NCBI GenBank assembly: GCA_038562375.1
Contig: JBCFAY010000027.1
Span: 1-40,821 of the forward strand
Source of the DNA: JBCFAY01 sp038562375
Lineage (GTDB): Bacteria > Bacillota > Clostridia > Christensenellales > CAG-138
Reading direction: 5' to 3'
DNA: 40,821 bases
The position numbers and the translations under genes were made by a program. Below, piece after piece: positions 6,745-14,457 of this stretch. A model generated the notes under the pieces. That model ran no database searches. It saw only the letters and a program-made list of their open reading frames with translations, and had not been told where the DNA came from. Every line of letters starts with the position of its first letter. The first letter of the stretch is position 1.

Positions 6745-8454
6745 TTACGCCTTGGGCACGGCAAACACCTTGCCGGACTTAATGACCCTGCTGTCGCCAT
6801 CGAGCTCGACCACGGTGATCATCTTACCCGCCGCAGCAGTGATCTGCGTCGTGCCGGATACCAGCGCAGTGTACCCCGTGACTTTATCGCCGCGCTTAAC
6901 CGCGAAGTCACCAAGCTTATACTTGAGCGACGTCCCGGAGGACTCGGCGCCGGTCACGGTCAGAACGGTGTCGCCCGTAGCCGTACCAGCCACGGCAGTC
7001 ACGCCGAGCACGCCGAGCTCAGTGTTGGCGTAGTCGACAGGGAACGTGCTCGAGGTAGCGGCATCGGTATTGTCGTAGCTGACCACGACGAACGCCTCGC
7101 CGAACACGGGCAGGCCGTCATAGCGAGCATAGCCCTTGAACACGGTCTGATTCTTGAGGAAACGGACGTGTTCGGAGGAAGTGATTTCCGCGCCGGCGCG
7201 CTCAGCGAGCGTGAACACGGAGCCAAACCCGCCGGCGATTTCGTAATCGCCCATGATCTCAAGCTCGACGATGTCGCCGCCGATAATCGGCATTTGGTTG
7301 TTCACGCCCGCTATAAGTGCCGCGGCCGCATCAAACGCCAGCGCCTTGGTCATCAGGTTGATGTGGGTCGTGCGGTTCATGATCCAAAACGCCTGCCCGT
7401 TGGAGTAATTCGGCTTCGCGATCCCAAGCGCCTCGATCAATGCAGCATAGAAGGCCGCCCCTGATGTCCCGTTGATGTTGAGCTTTTTGATGTTGCTCAC
7501 ATGCAGATCCGTCCACGCAGGGGCGTCACTGCTCCAATTGGACGGTTTGGATGTCTGTGCAAGGCGAGTAATGAAGCCAAGCGGCATTTTAACGCCGGTG
7601 CCGTATGGAATAGCGCGGTCAACGCCCTTGCCGATAGCCTTACCGAGCGCCGCGACGATCTCGCTTCCAAGGTTGATATCGCTGTCGTCGAGAAGCGTAT
7701 CATGAACGGGTATGAATCCGCCGACCATATACCCGTCCACCTCGACCTGGTTCAGCGCGAGGTCAAGCTCATTCATCTCCCCGGTGGCCTCCATCCAGAT
7801 GCCTTCGGGATCGACGCCCATGATGTTCTGCCTGGCGGTACCGTTGACGCGCTTTACGCTCACGTATTTCGCAAGCTTGGAATACTGCTCGATATTGTCG
7901 CGGAGCAGTTCGAGCATGACGTCAGGGATGGTTAGCTTCCCGCCGACGACCGCACGGGTCTTTAAGCTCTCGCGGATGCTCGAAACGAAGCTGCGAACCT
8001 GCTCGTTGGCAAAGAATGCCGCACGTTCCTCGACTGTCATGCCGAAAAACTTAGTTCTGTTGTTCATCGTGTGAGTTTCCTTTCCGCCTCGTTCCTGAGG
8101 CTTGGTTTTATTAGGGTCGCCCTGATTCTTGCTGCGATCGTCGAGCTCCGCAATCTCGGCTTCGAGGTCGGAAACGACCTTATCAAGCCGCGCCTGTTCA
8201 ACATCGTGCGCCTCCACATCGCTGTCAAGCGTCGCGGTATCCGCATCGATGGCGTTTGCCTCGTCCTCCACCGCTTTGCGCTCATCCGGAGTCGCTTCGG
8301 CGGTCAGTTCCTCGAGGGCAGCGGTCGCATCATCCTCGCGCTTTTTTAAAGCAATACGCCGCTCTTCAAGGGCGGCGCGCTTATTGCGGTGATTATTCGC
8401 CTCGGTCTGAGCAGCGGCGAGCTGCTGCCGCTTAAGTAGTTGTTTCAGTGCCAT
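6745..8454 (-). CDS. HK97-family major capsid protein with N-terminal scaffold domain
   Basis: A 569-residue protein starting MALKQLLKRQQLAAAQTEAN at 8454 (GAGG seven bases upstream). Residues 1-110 are a long charged coiled coil, the delta-type scaffold domain removed by the protease. A linker near 115-135 (NQGDPNKTKPQERGG) precedes the HK97 capsid core, starting around residue 130 (MNNRTKFFGMTVEERA). The core includes KLTIPDVMLELL, the E-loop region and AFWIMNRTTHINLM. After residue 455 a Thr/Val-rich segment (VLGVTAVAGTATGDTVLTVT and onward) looks like an added Ig-like or decoration domain not found in HK97 itself. The gene overlaps the protease by 23 bases. Confidence 0.93.
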   Translation of the reverse strand: MALKQLLKRQQLAAAQTEANNHRNKRAALEERRIALKKREDDATAALEELTAEATPDERKAVEDEANAIDADTATLDSDVEAHDVEQARLDKVVSDLEAEIAELDDRSKNQGDPNKTKPQERGGKETHTMNNRTKFFGMTVEERAAFFANEQVRSFVSSIRESLKTRAVVGGKLTIPDVMLELLRDNIEQYSKLAKYVSVKRVNGTARQNIMGVDPEGIWMEATGEMNELDLALNQVEVDGYMVGGFIPVHDTLLDDSDINLGSEIVAALGKAIGKGVDRAIPYGTGVKMPLGFITRLAQTSKPSNWSSDAPAWTDLHVSNIKKLNINGTSGAAFYAALIEALGIAKPNYSNGQAFWIMNRTTHINLMTKALAFDAAAALIAGVNNQMPIIGGDIVELEIMGDYEIAGGFGSVFTLAERAGAEITSSEHVRFLKNQTVFKGYARYDGLPVFGEAFVVVSYDNTDAATSSTFPVDYANTELGVLGVTAVAGTATGDTVLTVTGAESSGTSLKYKLGDFAVKRGDKVTGYTALVSGTTQITAAAGKMITVVELDGDSRVIKSGKVFAVPKA

Positions 8455-9019
8455 GTTTTAACCTCGCTTTCATGCGCTTTTTCCATATCTCGAAAGCCTG
8501 CTCCATGCGTGACCGCGCGACGGCTTCCGTCTTTTCGTAGGCCGGGAACGTCACGATGGAAACCTCGTAGAGTTTGACGGACTTCAAGGTCCAGTGAACC
8601 GATCCATCGGGACGAACTTCGACTTCCTCCGAAAGAATCTCAAACCCGAACGAGCACTGGCTGACGTCGCCGCGTTTTACGCGCGCATACTGGTTCACGG
8701 CATCCTGGTCATCGTCATTGATGTCCACAACTCCTTTTAAGCCGTAGTTATCAATGGACAGCCTCAGCGTGCCGGGCTTTGTTCGCCCTAGAACGCGGGT
8801 GGTATCGTGATTTACAAGACACCGGATATCATCATTGATCGTGCTGTCGAAGGCGTGAGCGTCAACGCTCTCGGTGTATCCGGGGAAAATCTCGTAGATA
8901 TCACTGAAAACAGCGAAATACGCCTCAATGCTCCGCACGCCGTCGTTTTCGATGGCCCGAAACTCAGTGACGCGACTACTCCTTTGCTGAATTTCCGTTT
9001 TCCTTTTTTCCTGATCCAT
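8432..9019 (-). CDS. HK97-family prohead protease
   Basis: A 195-residue protein starting MDQEKRKTEIQQRSSRVTEF at 9019 behind a strong AAAGGAGGGAAAGACG leader. The probable catalytic His is in CLVNHDTTRVLGRT (about residue 70) and the probable catalytic Ser in SQCSFGFEI (about residue 122); LYEVSIVTFPAY is the conserved strand after the acidic residue. It cleaves the capsid scaffold domain and itself during prohead maturation. It lies between portal and capsid, overlapping both, as in HK97-type modules. Confidence 0.92.
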   Translation of the reverse strand: MDQEKRKTEIQQRSSRVTEFRAIENDGVRSIEAYFAVFSDIYEIFPGYTESVDAHAFDSTINDDIRCLVNHDTTRVLGRTKPGTLRLSIDNYGLKGVVDINDDDQDAVNQYARVKRGDVSQCSFGFEILSEEVEVRPDGSVHWTLKSVKLYEVSIVTFPAYEKTEAVARSRMEQAFEIWKKRMKARLKHGTETTT

Positions 9020-10187
9020 CGTCTTTCCCTCCTTTCAACTTGTTTTGTTCGCCGATTTTTGCATAGGGGATGTAGTTTTCGAGCACGGCGAGCTCGCTTA
9101 ACCCATCGCGCGGGCTTCTTCCCATGTCATCGCGCGCTTCATTGCGGTCAATGATGGCTCGGTCCACCAGATTGCAATCAACCTCCGCGAGTTCCTGCAG
9201 GGAATAAGCATATAGCGAGCGCGGGTTCAGCCTGAAATACCAATTCGGCGAGATAAGCAGTTTCCTCGTCAACTCCTGTTGGATCGATAAAGCTATCGGT
9301 AGCAGTTTCGTTCGAACAAAGTTGTTATGCTCCTGCTCATCAAATGTACCCACGCCCACAACATACGGCGGCACGCCGACAATCGCCGCGGCCATCCGCT
9401 TGTCCAATGTGATGCTGTCGATTATGGCGAGATCCTCTAGGTTGAGCGGCTTAACCTGCTCTACCTCAAGGATTCCTGCCGGGATGAACCACGGGCGACC
9501 GTTTTCGGAATCATCGAGATACTGCGCCGCCAGCTTTTTGCGCCCGCTTGGTGATGCGAATTCCTCAGTCAGTCCATCCACTTTCACGATAATGGACGGC
9601 GTCGGGCTGCTCATTAAAGCATCCGAGGTACTGCGTGCCCGGGCGAGCTGCTTTGCAACGTTTTTTAGTAATACCTGATTCCCGCGCCCTCTCCATGGTC
9701 GCGCCGGATCGGGGTTGAACGTGAAATGCAGCACCTCATCATGCTCGAATCTCTCTCCCCGGACGCGGAGCCAGTATCCATATCTTTCGTCCATGATCGT
9801 GCAATCGTGAACCGGTAGGGGCTCGATGTCATCGAGCAGGCTTCCGCTGAAATGCGGGATAGCTATGGAGTTGCCGTCCTCAAGCATGTCCTTTACGGTC
9901 TTCTCGATCCATGCTTTTCGCGTCGTATACCGGCATGGCGAGATATCGATCTTCCGGGACAACTCGTTTTTAATGCGCCGGTCGCCGTCCTTGGAGTTCT
10001 CCATAAGGTGAATGGTCATACAGCTGACAAGCTCCGCCACATGCTGTAATGCGGTTTGGATTTCCGGGTTGTCTACCAATCTGGTATATCCCGTCAGCTG
10101 CGAGTAAACCTCCGGCGACGCCATCCATGTAATCAGACTGCGGGCTTGAGTAGGCGCCCTCACGTTTTTGGCATGTTTTTTTGACAT
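8976..10187 (-). CDS. HK97-family portal protein
   Basis: A 403-residue protein. I start it at ATG 10187 (MSKKHAKNVRAPTQARSLI) with GGAGG seven bases upstream, not at the earlier in-frame codon 10253. Portal-family features are the N-terminal LVDNPEIQTALQHVAELVSC, the central EVLHFTFNPDPARPWRGRG, the helical stretch ARSTSDALMSSPTPSIIVKV, and the C-terminal TFDEQEHNNFVRTKLLPIAL. The acidic, Lys/Gly-rich tail is usual. It forms the dodecameric DNA entry ring at one capsid vertex. It follows the large terminase immediately and overlaps the protease by 44 bases. Confidence 0.94.
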   Translation of the reverse strand: MSKKHAKNVRAPTQARSLITWMASPEVYSQLTGYTRLVDNPEIQTALQHVAELVSCMTIHLMENSKDGDRRIKNELSRKIDISPCRYTTRKAWIEKTVKDMLEDGNSIAIPHFSGSLLDDIEPLPVHDCTIMDERYGYWLRVRGERFEHDEVLHFTFNPDPARPWRGRGNQVLLKNVAKQLARARSTSDALMSSPTPSIIVKVDGLTEEFASPSGRKKLAAQYLDDSENGRPWFIPAGILEVEQVKPLNLEDLAIIDSITLDKRMAAAIVGVPPYVVGVGTFDEQEHNNFVRTKLLPIALSIQQELTRKLLISPNWYFRLNPRSLYAYSLQELAEVDCNLVDRAIIDRNEARDDMGRSPRDGLSELAVLENYIPYAKIGEQNKLKGGKDDGSGKKENGNSAKE

Positions 10188-10189
10188 TA

Positions 10190-12016
10190 TCAATCCTCCA
10201 GCCATTTTTTGGCGTTTTGACTGCGCTCGAGGTTTTCGAGCATCCTGACGCATGCAAAAACAGCGGCGTCGAACACGTCGATCCGCTGCTCCGGCGTAAC
10301 TTTTTCATACTCGATCATATCATCCGTTTTTTCGATCGCCTTGACGTTTTGCACACAGTATTCAAAGGGATCGGCGTGCATGTAGTAGAGAAGCCCGTTT
10401 TTCGCCTTGTCCTCTATTCGACGGAAGCCTTGCGATTTTTTGTAAAAATACTGCGGCTGATCAACGATGTTGAAGCCCGCCGCTTTCATGCCGATGAAAT
10501 ACTCCTTGCAGAACTTTCTATCGTGCCCGACCTCTGAGGCTTTACAGCCCTGAGAACGCATCGCCTTGAACCAATTCACAACCTCGGCGTGGTTGACGGT
10601 CGGGCTGTTGCTCATTGTCAGCCATCCGTCATCCTGCCAGCCGAAAAGCGGTATATTATCCTCGTCAGCCTTATGGTGCGCCTGGGTAATCGGGAACCAG
10701 CAATGCGGGATGATAATATCGACTTCCTCAGGGACGTCAATGGAGTCCCCGCTTTCGTCCGTAATCTTGACCATCCTACCAGTCCTGTATGTTCCGTAAA
10801 GCGCGGATGCTGTCAAGTCAAACAGTTTAGACAGGTCGGCGCCGCCAAACCATTTGATCGGCATCTTTGCCAGTTCTTCAATCGGCCAGTCGTATTTCGC
10901 ATCGCTTGCCCGGAACTCATCGATGTTGAAATATGCCTTCATGGCCGCGGTATAGATGTTGAGCGACTTCGCAAGAAAATCCTTGCGCTGCTGCGGGTCG
11001 TTTTGCGCATCAAGCGCGTCGTTCATCATGTCGGCCGGGCGAATGGACACACCGTAATTCGGATTCGCGATTTCGTGCTGGTGCTTAGACGTATAGTCCA
11101 CATCGCTTTTCCCATTCGCGTCCGCCATCGTGGCGAATACAAAAAGATGCTCCGCGGTCACTGTTCCGTTGATGATCTTGAGAGCATACTGCAAACGCTG
11201 ATAGCAAAACGACGTCATGTTATCACCTGCGGTCGTAATGCCGATGCACAGCTTATTTGTATACGCCTTGCCCGCTTCGCGGATGACATTGTACTGCTTC
11301 GCATTCTTGTATGCGTGAAGCTCATCACATATCTGAACGTTCGATACAAACGAATCGTGTCGGTCTGGGTTTGCCGCAAGGGCGCGCACAAAGAGCGATC
11401 CCACGACCTGCCCGTTATCGTCTTCAAACTCCCGGCTGATACTGTGCTCGGCGTTGTTGTCAAGCACACGGAAATTGTCGAGCTCGCCCATACGCTTGAG
11501 ATTGAACACAATATGGGAAAAGCTCTGCGTCGCTTGATCGAGGGATGCGCCGATGATGTATATCCGGGAGCCGGATGTCCGCTCGAGCAACGCCAGGGCA
11601 AGCGCCAGCGCCGCCACAAATGGTGTTTTGCCGTTTTTGCGCGGCACAAAAATAAACGCCTCCTTGAAGCGGCGTTCTTTCGTTCCGATTTTGAAAAAGC
11701 CAAGCAGGTTGTAGATGATGAACTTTTGCCACGGCTCGAGGATAAGCGGCTTTCCGAGCAGTGGCTCGCCCTCAATCGTCTCGCCCTCCTTGTGGCAAAT
11801 ACAGGTTTCGATGAATCGAATAACAAACTCGGCATCGTGCGTGCGGAAGTCCCATTTTTTGTTCTCTAGGTCCTTCTTGAAGCGCTTGCACACCAGCTTG
11901 AGCGCTTTGCATGCCTTCTTTTTGCCGTTCAGGATGCTTTCGACATAATCGAGAACGTCGTTGCCGTTCGCATACTTGCGAAGCTTTGGGTATTTAAGAC
12001 ATATCATCGCCGCCAT
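10190..12016 (-). CDS. terL: Phage terminase large subunit (P27-type partner)
   Basis: A 608-residue packaging ATPase/nuclease starting MAAMICLKYPKLRKYANGND. The Walker A-type motif is FVPRKNGKT (about residues 126-134), followed by ALALALLERTSGSRIYIIGA. Walker B is VQICDELHAYKN, with the catalytic Glu. The C-terminal nuclease half carries WFGGADLSKLFDLTA, whose first Asp is a metal ligand candidate, and later GHDRKFCKEY. It cuts concatemers and drives DNA into the prohead through the portal. It overlaps the small subunit by 23 bases. A second in-frame Met at 12007 could be the true start. Confidence 0.95.
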   Translation of the reverse strand: MAAMICLKYPKLRKYANGNDVLDYVESILNGKKKACKALKLVCKRFKKDLENKKWDFRTHDAEFVIRFIETCICHKEGETIEGEPLLGKPLILEPWQKFIIYNLLGFFKIGTKERRFKEAFIFVPRKNGKTPFVAALALALALLERTSGSRIYIIGASLDQATQSFSHIVFNLKRMGELDNFRVLDNNAEHSISREFEDDNGQVVGSLFVRALAANPDRHDSFVSNVQICDELHAYKNAKQYNVIREAGKAYTNKLCIGITTAGDNMTSFCYQRLQYALKIINGTVTAEHLFVFATMADANGKSDVDYTSKHQHEIANPNYGVSIRPADMMNDALDAQNDPQQRKDFLAKSLNIYTAAMKAYFNIDEFRASDAKYDWPIEELAKMPIKWFGGADLSKLFDLTASALYGTYRTGRMVKITDESGDSIDVPEEVDIIIPHCWFPITQAHHKADEDNIPLFGWQDDGWLTMSNSPTVNHAEVVNWFKAMRSQGCKASEVGHDRKFCKEYFIGMKAAGFNIVDQPQYFYKKSQGFRRIEDKAKNGLLYYMHADPFEYCVQNVKAIEKTDDMIEYEKVTPEQRIDVFDAAVFACVRMLENLERSQNAKKWLED

Positions 12017-12407
12017 TGACGGCCTTCCCGAGCATTTCCTCGAGCTTCGAGGCCGTTTTCCCTTTCAGCGCGGCATGATTGATACGTTTGATCCCGGCGG
12101 GGGTCATGCCGAGCGTGTTTTCGACCTCAAGCAGTTCCCGGCGCAGATTTTCTATGGATTGATAGAGTGCCGTCTTCCGTCGGTTCGTCGCACCTGCCTT
12201 GTTTGTGTACCTTTCCGTGATCTTGCAGCTTGATTCATACCACTGCTGCATCAATATCTCGTGCTGTAACCGCATTTCGGCGTATCGGCAGATTAAAGGG
12301 GAGAACTCGCCCTTGTATGTGCCGAGCGATTTGAGTGATTCAACGGTCGTTTGGTAAATCTCAGCATAACGATTTTCGCTTATAACTCTCAATTCCGAGG
12401 CTTTCAA
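11994..12407 (-). CDS. terS: Phage terminase small subunit, P27 family
   Basis: A 137-residue protein that appears to start at TTG (12405-12407), reading MKASELRVISENRYAEIYQT, behind AAAGGGGG about 11 bases upstream. It is helical, with LICRYAEMRLQHEILMQQWYE and a C-terminal QSIENLRRELLEVENTLGMTPAGI, the pattern of P27-family small terminases. It recognises the packaging site and hands DNA to TerL. The candidate cos region lies directly upstream. TTG starts are unusual among the genes here, so expression may be kept low. Confidence 0.88.
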   Translation of the reverse strand: MKASELRVISENRYAEIYQTTVESLKSLGTYKGEFSPLICRYAEMRLQHEILMQQWYESSCKITERYTNKAGATNRRKTALYQSIENLRRELLEVENTLGMTPAGIKRINHAALKGKTASKLEEMLGKAVNGGDDMS

Positions 12408-12504
12408 GGCGTTTTACCCCCTTTCTAAAAAATATCGCGCAGTTGGAACCCTCAACCCTCCCCGGTAGGCGAAAATTCGCGCGGAGATTTGGGGGAGGGG
12501 GGGA
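12408..12504 (-). other. Candidate cos packaging region between HNH and terS
   Basis: This 97-base gene-free stretch lies between an HNH nuclease gene and the small terminase, the standard place of cos in HK97-type phages of Gram-positive hosts. On the minus strand it carries a C-rich tract (CCCCCCCTCCCCC), the GC-rich CTCCGCGCGAATTTTCGC and the G-rich leader of terS. The exact nick positions cannot be read from sequence. The call rests on synteny and composition. Confidence 0.45.
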
Positions 12505-12762
12505 TCACTTCCTTCGGCCGCCTTTCTCCGGATGCCTCTTGTTGTGACAGGCTTCGCACAGCGCCTCGCCGTTCTCAACGACATAAACGAGCTCGGGATA
12601 TTGTTCGACCGGCTTCTTATGATGCGCATGCGTTGCCGGCACAGGCTGCCCGTCCTTAGTCCTGCGGCCGTACCTTTTGCATTCCTGGCACAGACCACCG
12701 GCTCGGCGCAAAACCTTTTTACGCCATTCACGATGCCGTGCACCGGTATAGTCATAGGCCAT
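12505..12762 (-). CDS. HNH endonuclease, phage packaging-associated
   Basis: An 85-residue HNH nuclease reading MAYDYTGARHREWRKKVLRR. I use ATG 12762 because GGGGTG lies five bases before it; the adjacent ATG 12765 is almost on top of that site, and the longer open frame to 12924 has no support. Two CxxC knuckles (CQEC and CEAC) bind structural zinc. The catalytic core is THAHHKKPVEQYPELVYVVE, ending with ALCEACHNKRH. In cos phages such proteins sit next to terS/terL and are needed with TerL for specific cos cleavage. It is the first gene of the late structural operon in this window. Confidence 0.92.
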   Translation of the reverse strand: MAYDYTGARHREWRKKVLRRAGGLCQECKRYGRRTKDGQPVPATHAHHKKPVEQYPELVYVVENGEALCEACHNKRHPEKGGRRK

Positions 12763-12777
12763 CATTTCACCCCACAA

Positions 12778-12799
12778 CAAAAGCGCCCCGAAAGGCGCT
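12778..12799 (-). terminator. Weak intrinsic terminator on minus strand
   Basis: On the minus strand AGCGCC TTTCGG GGCGCT forms a six-base-pair hairpin (12782-12799) followed by TTTGTTG. It lies upstream of the HNH gene and downstream of the proposed antisense RNA start, so it could end that RNA. The T tract is short. Confidence 0.45.
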
Positions 12800-12829
12800 G
12801 AAAATCTAGAGATTATTCTAAAATACCTG

Positions 12830-12858
12830 TTGACAATACTACGATACCGTAGTATAAT
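12830..12858 (+). promoter_or_regulatory. Consensus promoter of the small hydrophobic peptide gene
   Basis: TTGACA (12830-12835) and TATAAT (12853-12858) are exact consensus hexamers with a 17-base spacer. The start site would fall near 12865, a few bases before a perfect AAAGGAGGTGA ribosome site. Such a strong promoter and ribosome site on a 42-codon gene implies tight control at the RNA level. Confidence 0.85.
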
Positions 12859-12884
12859 AGAACCATAGAAAGGAGGTGACGGAC

Positions 12885-13013
12885 ATGGGCGGGAAAAGGA
12901 AAGGCGACGATAAGCAAATCGCAAGACTCGCGCTTATCACCGCCATCCTGGCCCTGATCACTCAGATCATCAACCTGCTGGCGCGGCTGATTGAGTGGCT
13001 GGGAAAACCCTAG
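12885..13013 (+). CDS. Small hydrophobic peptide, type I toxin candidate
   Basis: A 42-residue peptide starting MGGKRKGDDKQIARLALITA. ATG 12885 follows AAAGGAGGTGA at good spacing. After a basic, polar head of ten residues it is one continuous hydrophobic or amphipathic helix (IARLALITAILALITQIINL and on to LIEWLGKP) with Arg and Glu spaced along one face, long enough to cross a membrane. Size, strong promoter, perfect ribosome site, following hairpin and opposing promoter all fit a prophage type I toxin that damages the membrane when the antisense RNA is lost. I recognise the general class, not a named family. It could instead be a small holin-like or regulatory peptide. Confidence 0.72.
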   Translation: MGGKRKGDDKQIARLALITAILALITQIINLLARLIEWLGKP

Positions 13014-13017
13014 GGCC

Positions 13018-13035
13018 GAGGGGCGAAAGCCCCTC
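13018..13035 (+). terminator. Hairpin at the end of the toxin mRNA
   Basis: GAGGGGC GAAA GCCCCTC is a perfect seven-base-pair stem with a GAAA tetraloop five bases after the toxin stop. There is no T run, so it may act as a 3' stabiliser or as the recognition loop for the antisense RNA rather than as an efficient terminator. Confidence 0.55.
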
Positions 13036-13045
13036 TCCTGTGGAT

Positions 13046-13074
13046 ATTATATCCCAAACCCCGCCTAATGTCTA
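13046..13074 (-). promoter_or_regulatory. Antisense promoter facing the toxin gene
   Basis: On the minus strand TAGACA (13069-13074) and TATAAT (13046-13051) are separated by exactly 17 bases. The -10 is perfect and the -35 differs at one position. It directs transcription back through the toxin gene and has no coding sequence of its own before the hairpin at 12782-12799. Confidence 0.62.
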
Positions 13075-13080
13075 CAAACT

Positions 13081-13197
13081 ATGCAATGGCTTGATATTAC
13101 GTCCATTGTGCTGTCGATCGTATCCATCCCGCTCTGCATATACGTTATCGTGTTATGCCGCCGGATACTTAAAGGCGGTGATCGGGATGAAAAGTGA
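13081..13197 (+). CDS. Possible 38-residue membrane peptide
   Basis: The frame from ATG 13081 reads MQWLDITSIVLSIVSIPLCI and continues YVIVLCRRILKGGDRDEK. It would be a single transmembrane helix with a basic, polar tail, positive-inside. Its end overlaps the start of the HTH gene (13187) by 11 bases, so the two could be translationally coupled. I see no good ribosome site before ATG 13081, and its first bases lie just beyond the antisense promoter. The membrane-like composition argues for a real gene; the missing ribosome site argues against. Confidence 0.35.
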   Translation: MQWLDITSIVLSIVSIPLCIYVIVLCRRILKGGDRDEK

Positions 13198-13396
13198 TCC
13201 TTTTGCCGACCTGTACTCTCTCGCAGATGCGGCCGCTCGCTGGAAACGTGCCGACGCCACGCTACGCCAGGCTATACAGCGAGGGAAGCTTGTCGCAGGC
13301 GTTGACGTAAAGCTGTTTGGAAAGCAGTGGGTCGTTACCGAATCCGCCATGCGCCGCGAGTACGGCCAACCACCAGACGAAAAGGCTCCCGAATAA
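13187..13396 (+). CDS. Small helix-turn-helix DNA-binding protein
   Basis: A 69-residue protein starting MKSDPFADLYSLADAAARWK at ATG 13187, behind GGCGGTGA. The helix-turn-helix is LADAAARWKRADATLRQAI, followed by the wing-like GVDVKLFGKQWVVTESAMRREYG. The FGKQWVVT..AM..EYG ending is typical of a small HTH family common in clostridial mobile elements, sometimes paired with toxins. It lies on plus, against the lytic operon, and is followed by a strong terminator, so it is probably expressed in the lysogen together with the toxin region. Its target is unknown; control of the neighbouring peptide or of excision is possible. Confidence 0.78.
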   Translation: MKSDPFADLYSLADAAARWKRADATLRQAIQRGKLVAGVDVKLFGKQWVVTESAMRREYGQPPDEKAPE

Positions 13397-13407
13397 GGAG
13401 CCTTTTT
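13380..13407 (+). terminator. Intrinsic terminator after the HTH gene (bidirectional)
   Basis: AAAAGGCTCC and GGAGCCTTTT form a ten-pair stem across a seven-base loop, ending in TTTTT. The stem begins inside the last codons of the HTH gene. The A tract on the left arm makes it able to work on the minus strand too, where it could insulate the late operon. Confidence 0.85.
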
Positions 13408-13509
13408 CGTATCAATTTTGCGCAGCCGAAAAGCCCCCAACAACGTCGAGGGCTTTAATCCGCAAATATATTTCTTCGTATAGAATTGTATCACATCGAA
13501 AACGGACAT

Positions 13510-13932
13510 TCAAGTCTTTTCCTCGAAAAACCTTACGGCACGCTTTCGGGCGGCATCTCCGCACGCCCGGCCATAGACTCGTAGCGCAACCGCTTCCCAT
13601 GATAGACCGGCGATGAACCGCAGCTCCATAATGCGCCGCACACGGCTTTCCTGTATCGTTGCGATCCATGACTTAATAGCGGAGGTTTCCCGCGAAAACC
13701 ATGCTTGTTTTGAGGTATATGACGCCGCGACGCCCTTGTATCGCGCGGCAAGCTTGATGCTACAACCACTGATATGCACCGCGCGCGGGGTATAAGGAAA
13801 CTCGGGATCCGATGCCTGCACAGTATCAAATACCCGCTCAACGGCCCTGGCCTTAATGCTTGCGAGCCTTCGCTTTAATGTATCAAGTTCCCGTCTCGCG
13901 ACGCGGTATTGCTCAAGGCGTTGCAGTGTCAT
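13510..13932 (-). CDS. Phage late-gene regulator, sigma-like HTH (ArpU/DUF1492-like)
   Basis: A 140-residue protein starting MTLQRLEQYRVARRELDTLK. The first 40 residues are a coiled coil, the middle holds a short basic region, and the end (VRRIMELRFIAGLSWEAVAL, then a second helix and AARKRAVRFF) is a sigma-region-4-like helix-turn-helix. This layout matches the ArpU/RinA-type activators placed at the end of early operons in Gram-positive siphoviruses, where they switch on packaging and structural genes. Here it is the last early gene before the late HNH-terS operon. Its ATG overlaps the stop of the preceding gene (ATGA, 13929-13932). Confidence 0.75.
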   Translation of the reverse strand: MTLQRLEQYRVARRELDTLKRRLASIKARAVERVFDTVQASDPEFPYTPRAVHISGCSIKLAARYKGVAASYTSKQAWFSRETSAIKSWIATIQESRVRRIMELRFIAGLSWEAVALRVYGRACGDAARKRAVRFFEEKT

Positions 13933-14327
13933 CTAAATGCCCTCCGTCGCGATATCTTGTCCGGTCCGCTCGCAAGGTCGTTTATGCTTGTCTCTATGAC
14001 TGAATACACCACCGGCAGCCAATGTTCCGCTTTACAGTCGGGCATGGAACGGATAACCGGGTAGGGGAGTCCTTTGCCGTCAATAAGGTACAGCCAAGGC
14101 GGCGCTGGTTTCTTAACAATCCGTTTTTCCGCTTCCAGTTCACACAAGATCCCGAAAGCCTCTTGATTCCAGTTCGTCCAGAAGATTACTTTCTCGTACT
14201 GTTCATGCACAAACGCAATATCACCACGCCATTCAAAGCCGATGCCATCAAAGAATCGTTCAAGCTCAACATAGCTGCAACCGGGATGCTCGCGGATGTA
14301 TTCAAACACCTGATTTTTGATGTTCAT
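13929..14327 (-). CDS. Hypothetical phage protein, winged-helix-like N-terminus
   Basis: A 132-residue protein starting MNIKNQVFEYIREHPGCSYV at ATG 14327 behind GGAGCACCCT. Residues 1-30 (QVFEYIREHPGCSYVELERF) resemble the first helices of a winged-helix domain. The middle is aromatic-rich (EKVIFWTNWNQEAFGILCEL), followed by KPAPPWLYLIDGKGLPYPVI. It is coupled to the late regulator by an ATGA overlap. I do not recognise a named family; such proteins are common next to the primase in clostridial prophages. Confidence 0.7.
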   Translation of the reverse strand: MNIKNQVFEYIREHPGCSYVELERFFDGIGFEWRGDIAFVHEQYEKVIFWTNWNQEAFGILCELEAEKRIVKKPAPPWLYLIDGKGLPYPVIRSMPDCKAEHWLPVVYSVIETSINDLASGPDKISRRRAFR

Positions 14328-14457
14328 AGGGTGCTCCTTTCGTTTATCGGAAATAGGCGAAATTCGTTTTTACTACAGGATCTTTTGCTCCTTTTACCGC
14401 CTTGGACTCACGACCACACGCTCTTGAAAATTGGCTATTTTAGGGCATTTTTTCAAT

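Larger units (their letters stand above)
12779..13039 (-). ncRNA. Predicted antisense RNA, type I antitoxin candidate
   Basis: A strong minus-strand promoter (13046-13074) would start transcription near 13039. The transcript would cross the toxin mRNA's 3' hairpin, the whole 42-codon toxin frame and its ribosome site, and could end at the hairpin 12782-12799, giving about 260 nucleotides. Convergent overlap of a small hydrophobic peptide mRNA with a cis-antisense RNA is the layout of txpA/RatA and bsrG/SR4 type I systems in Bacillus. The RNA is predicted from promoter and terminator geometry only. Confidence 0.4.

Noticed and set aside
10589..11869. 426-codon plus-strand frame inside terL
   Set aside because: Reverse shadow of the terminase, whose Walker motifs and neighbours are clear.
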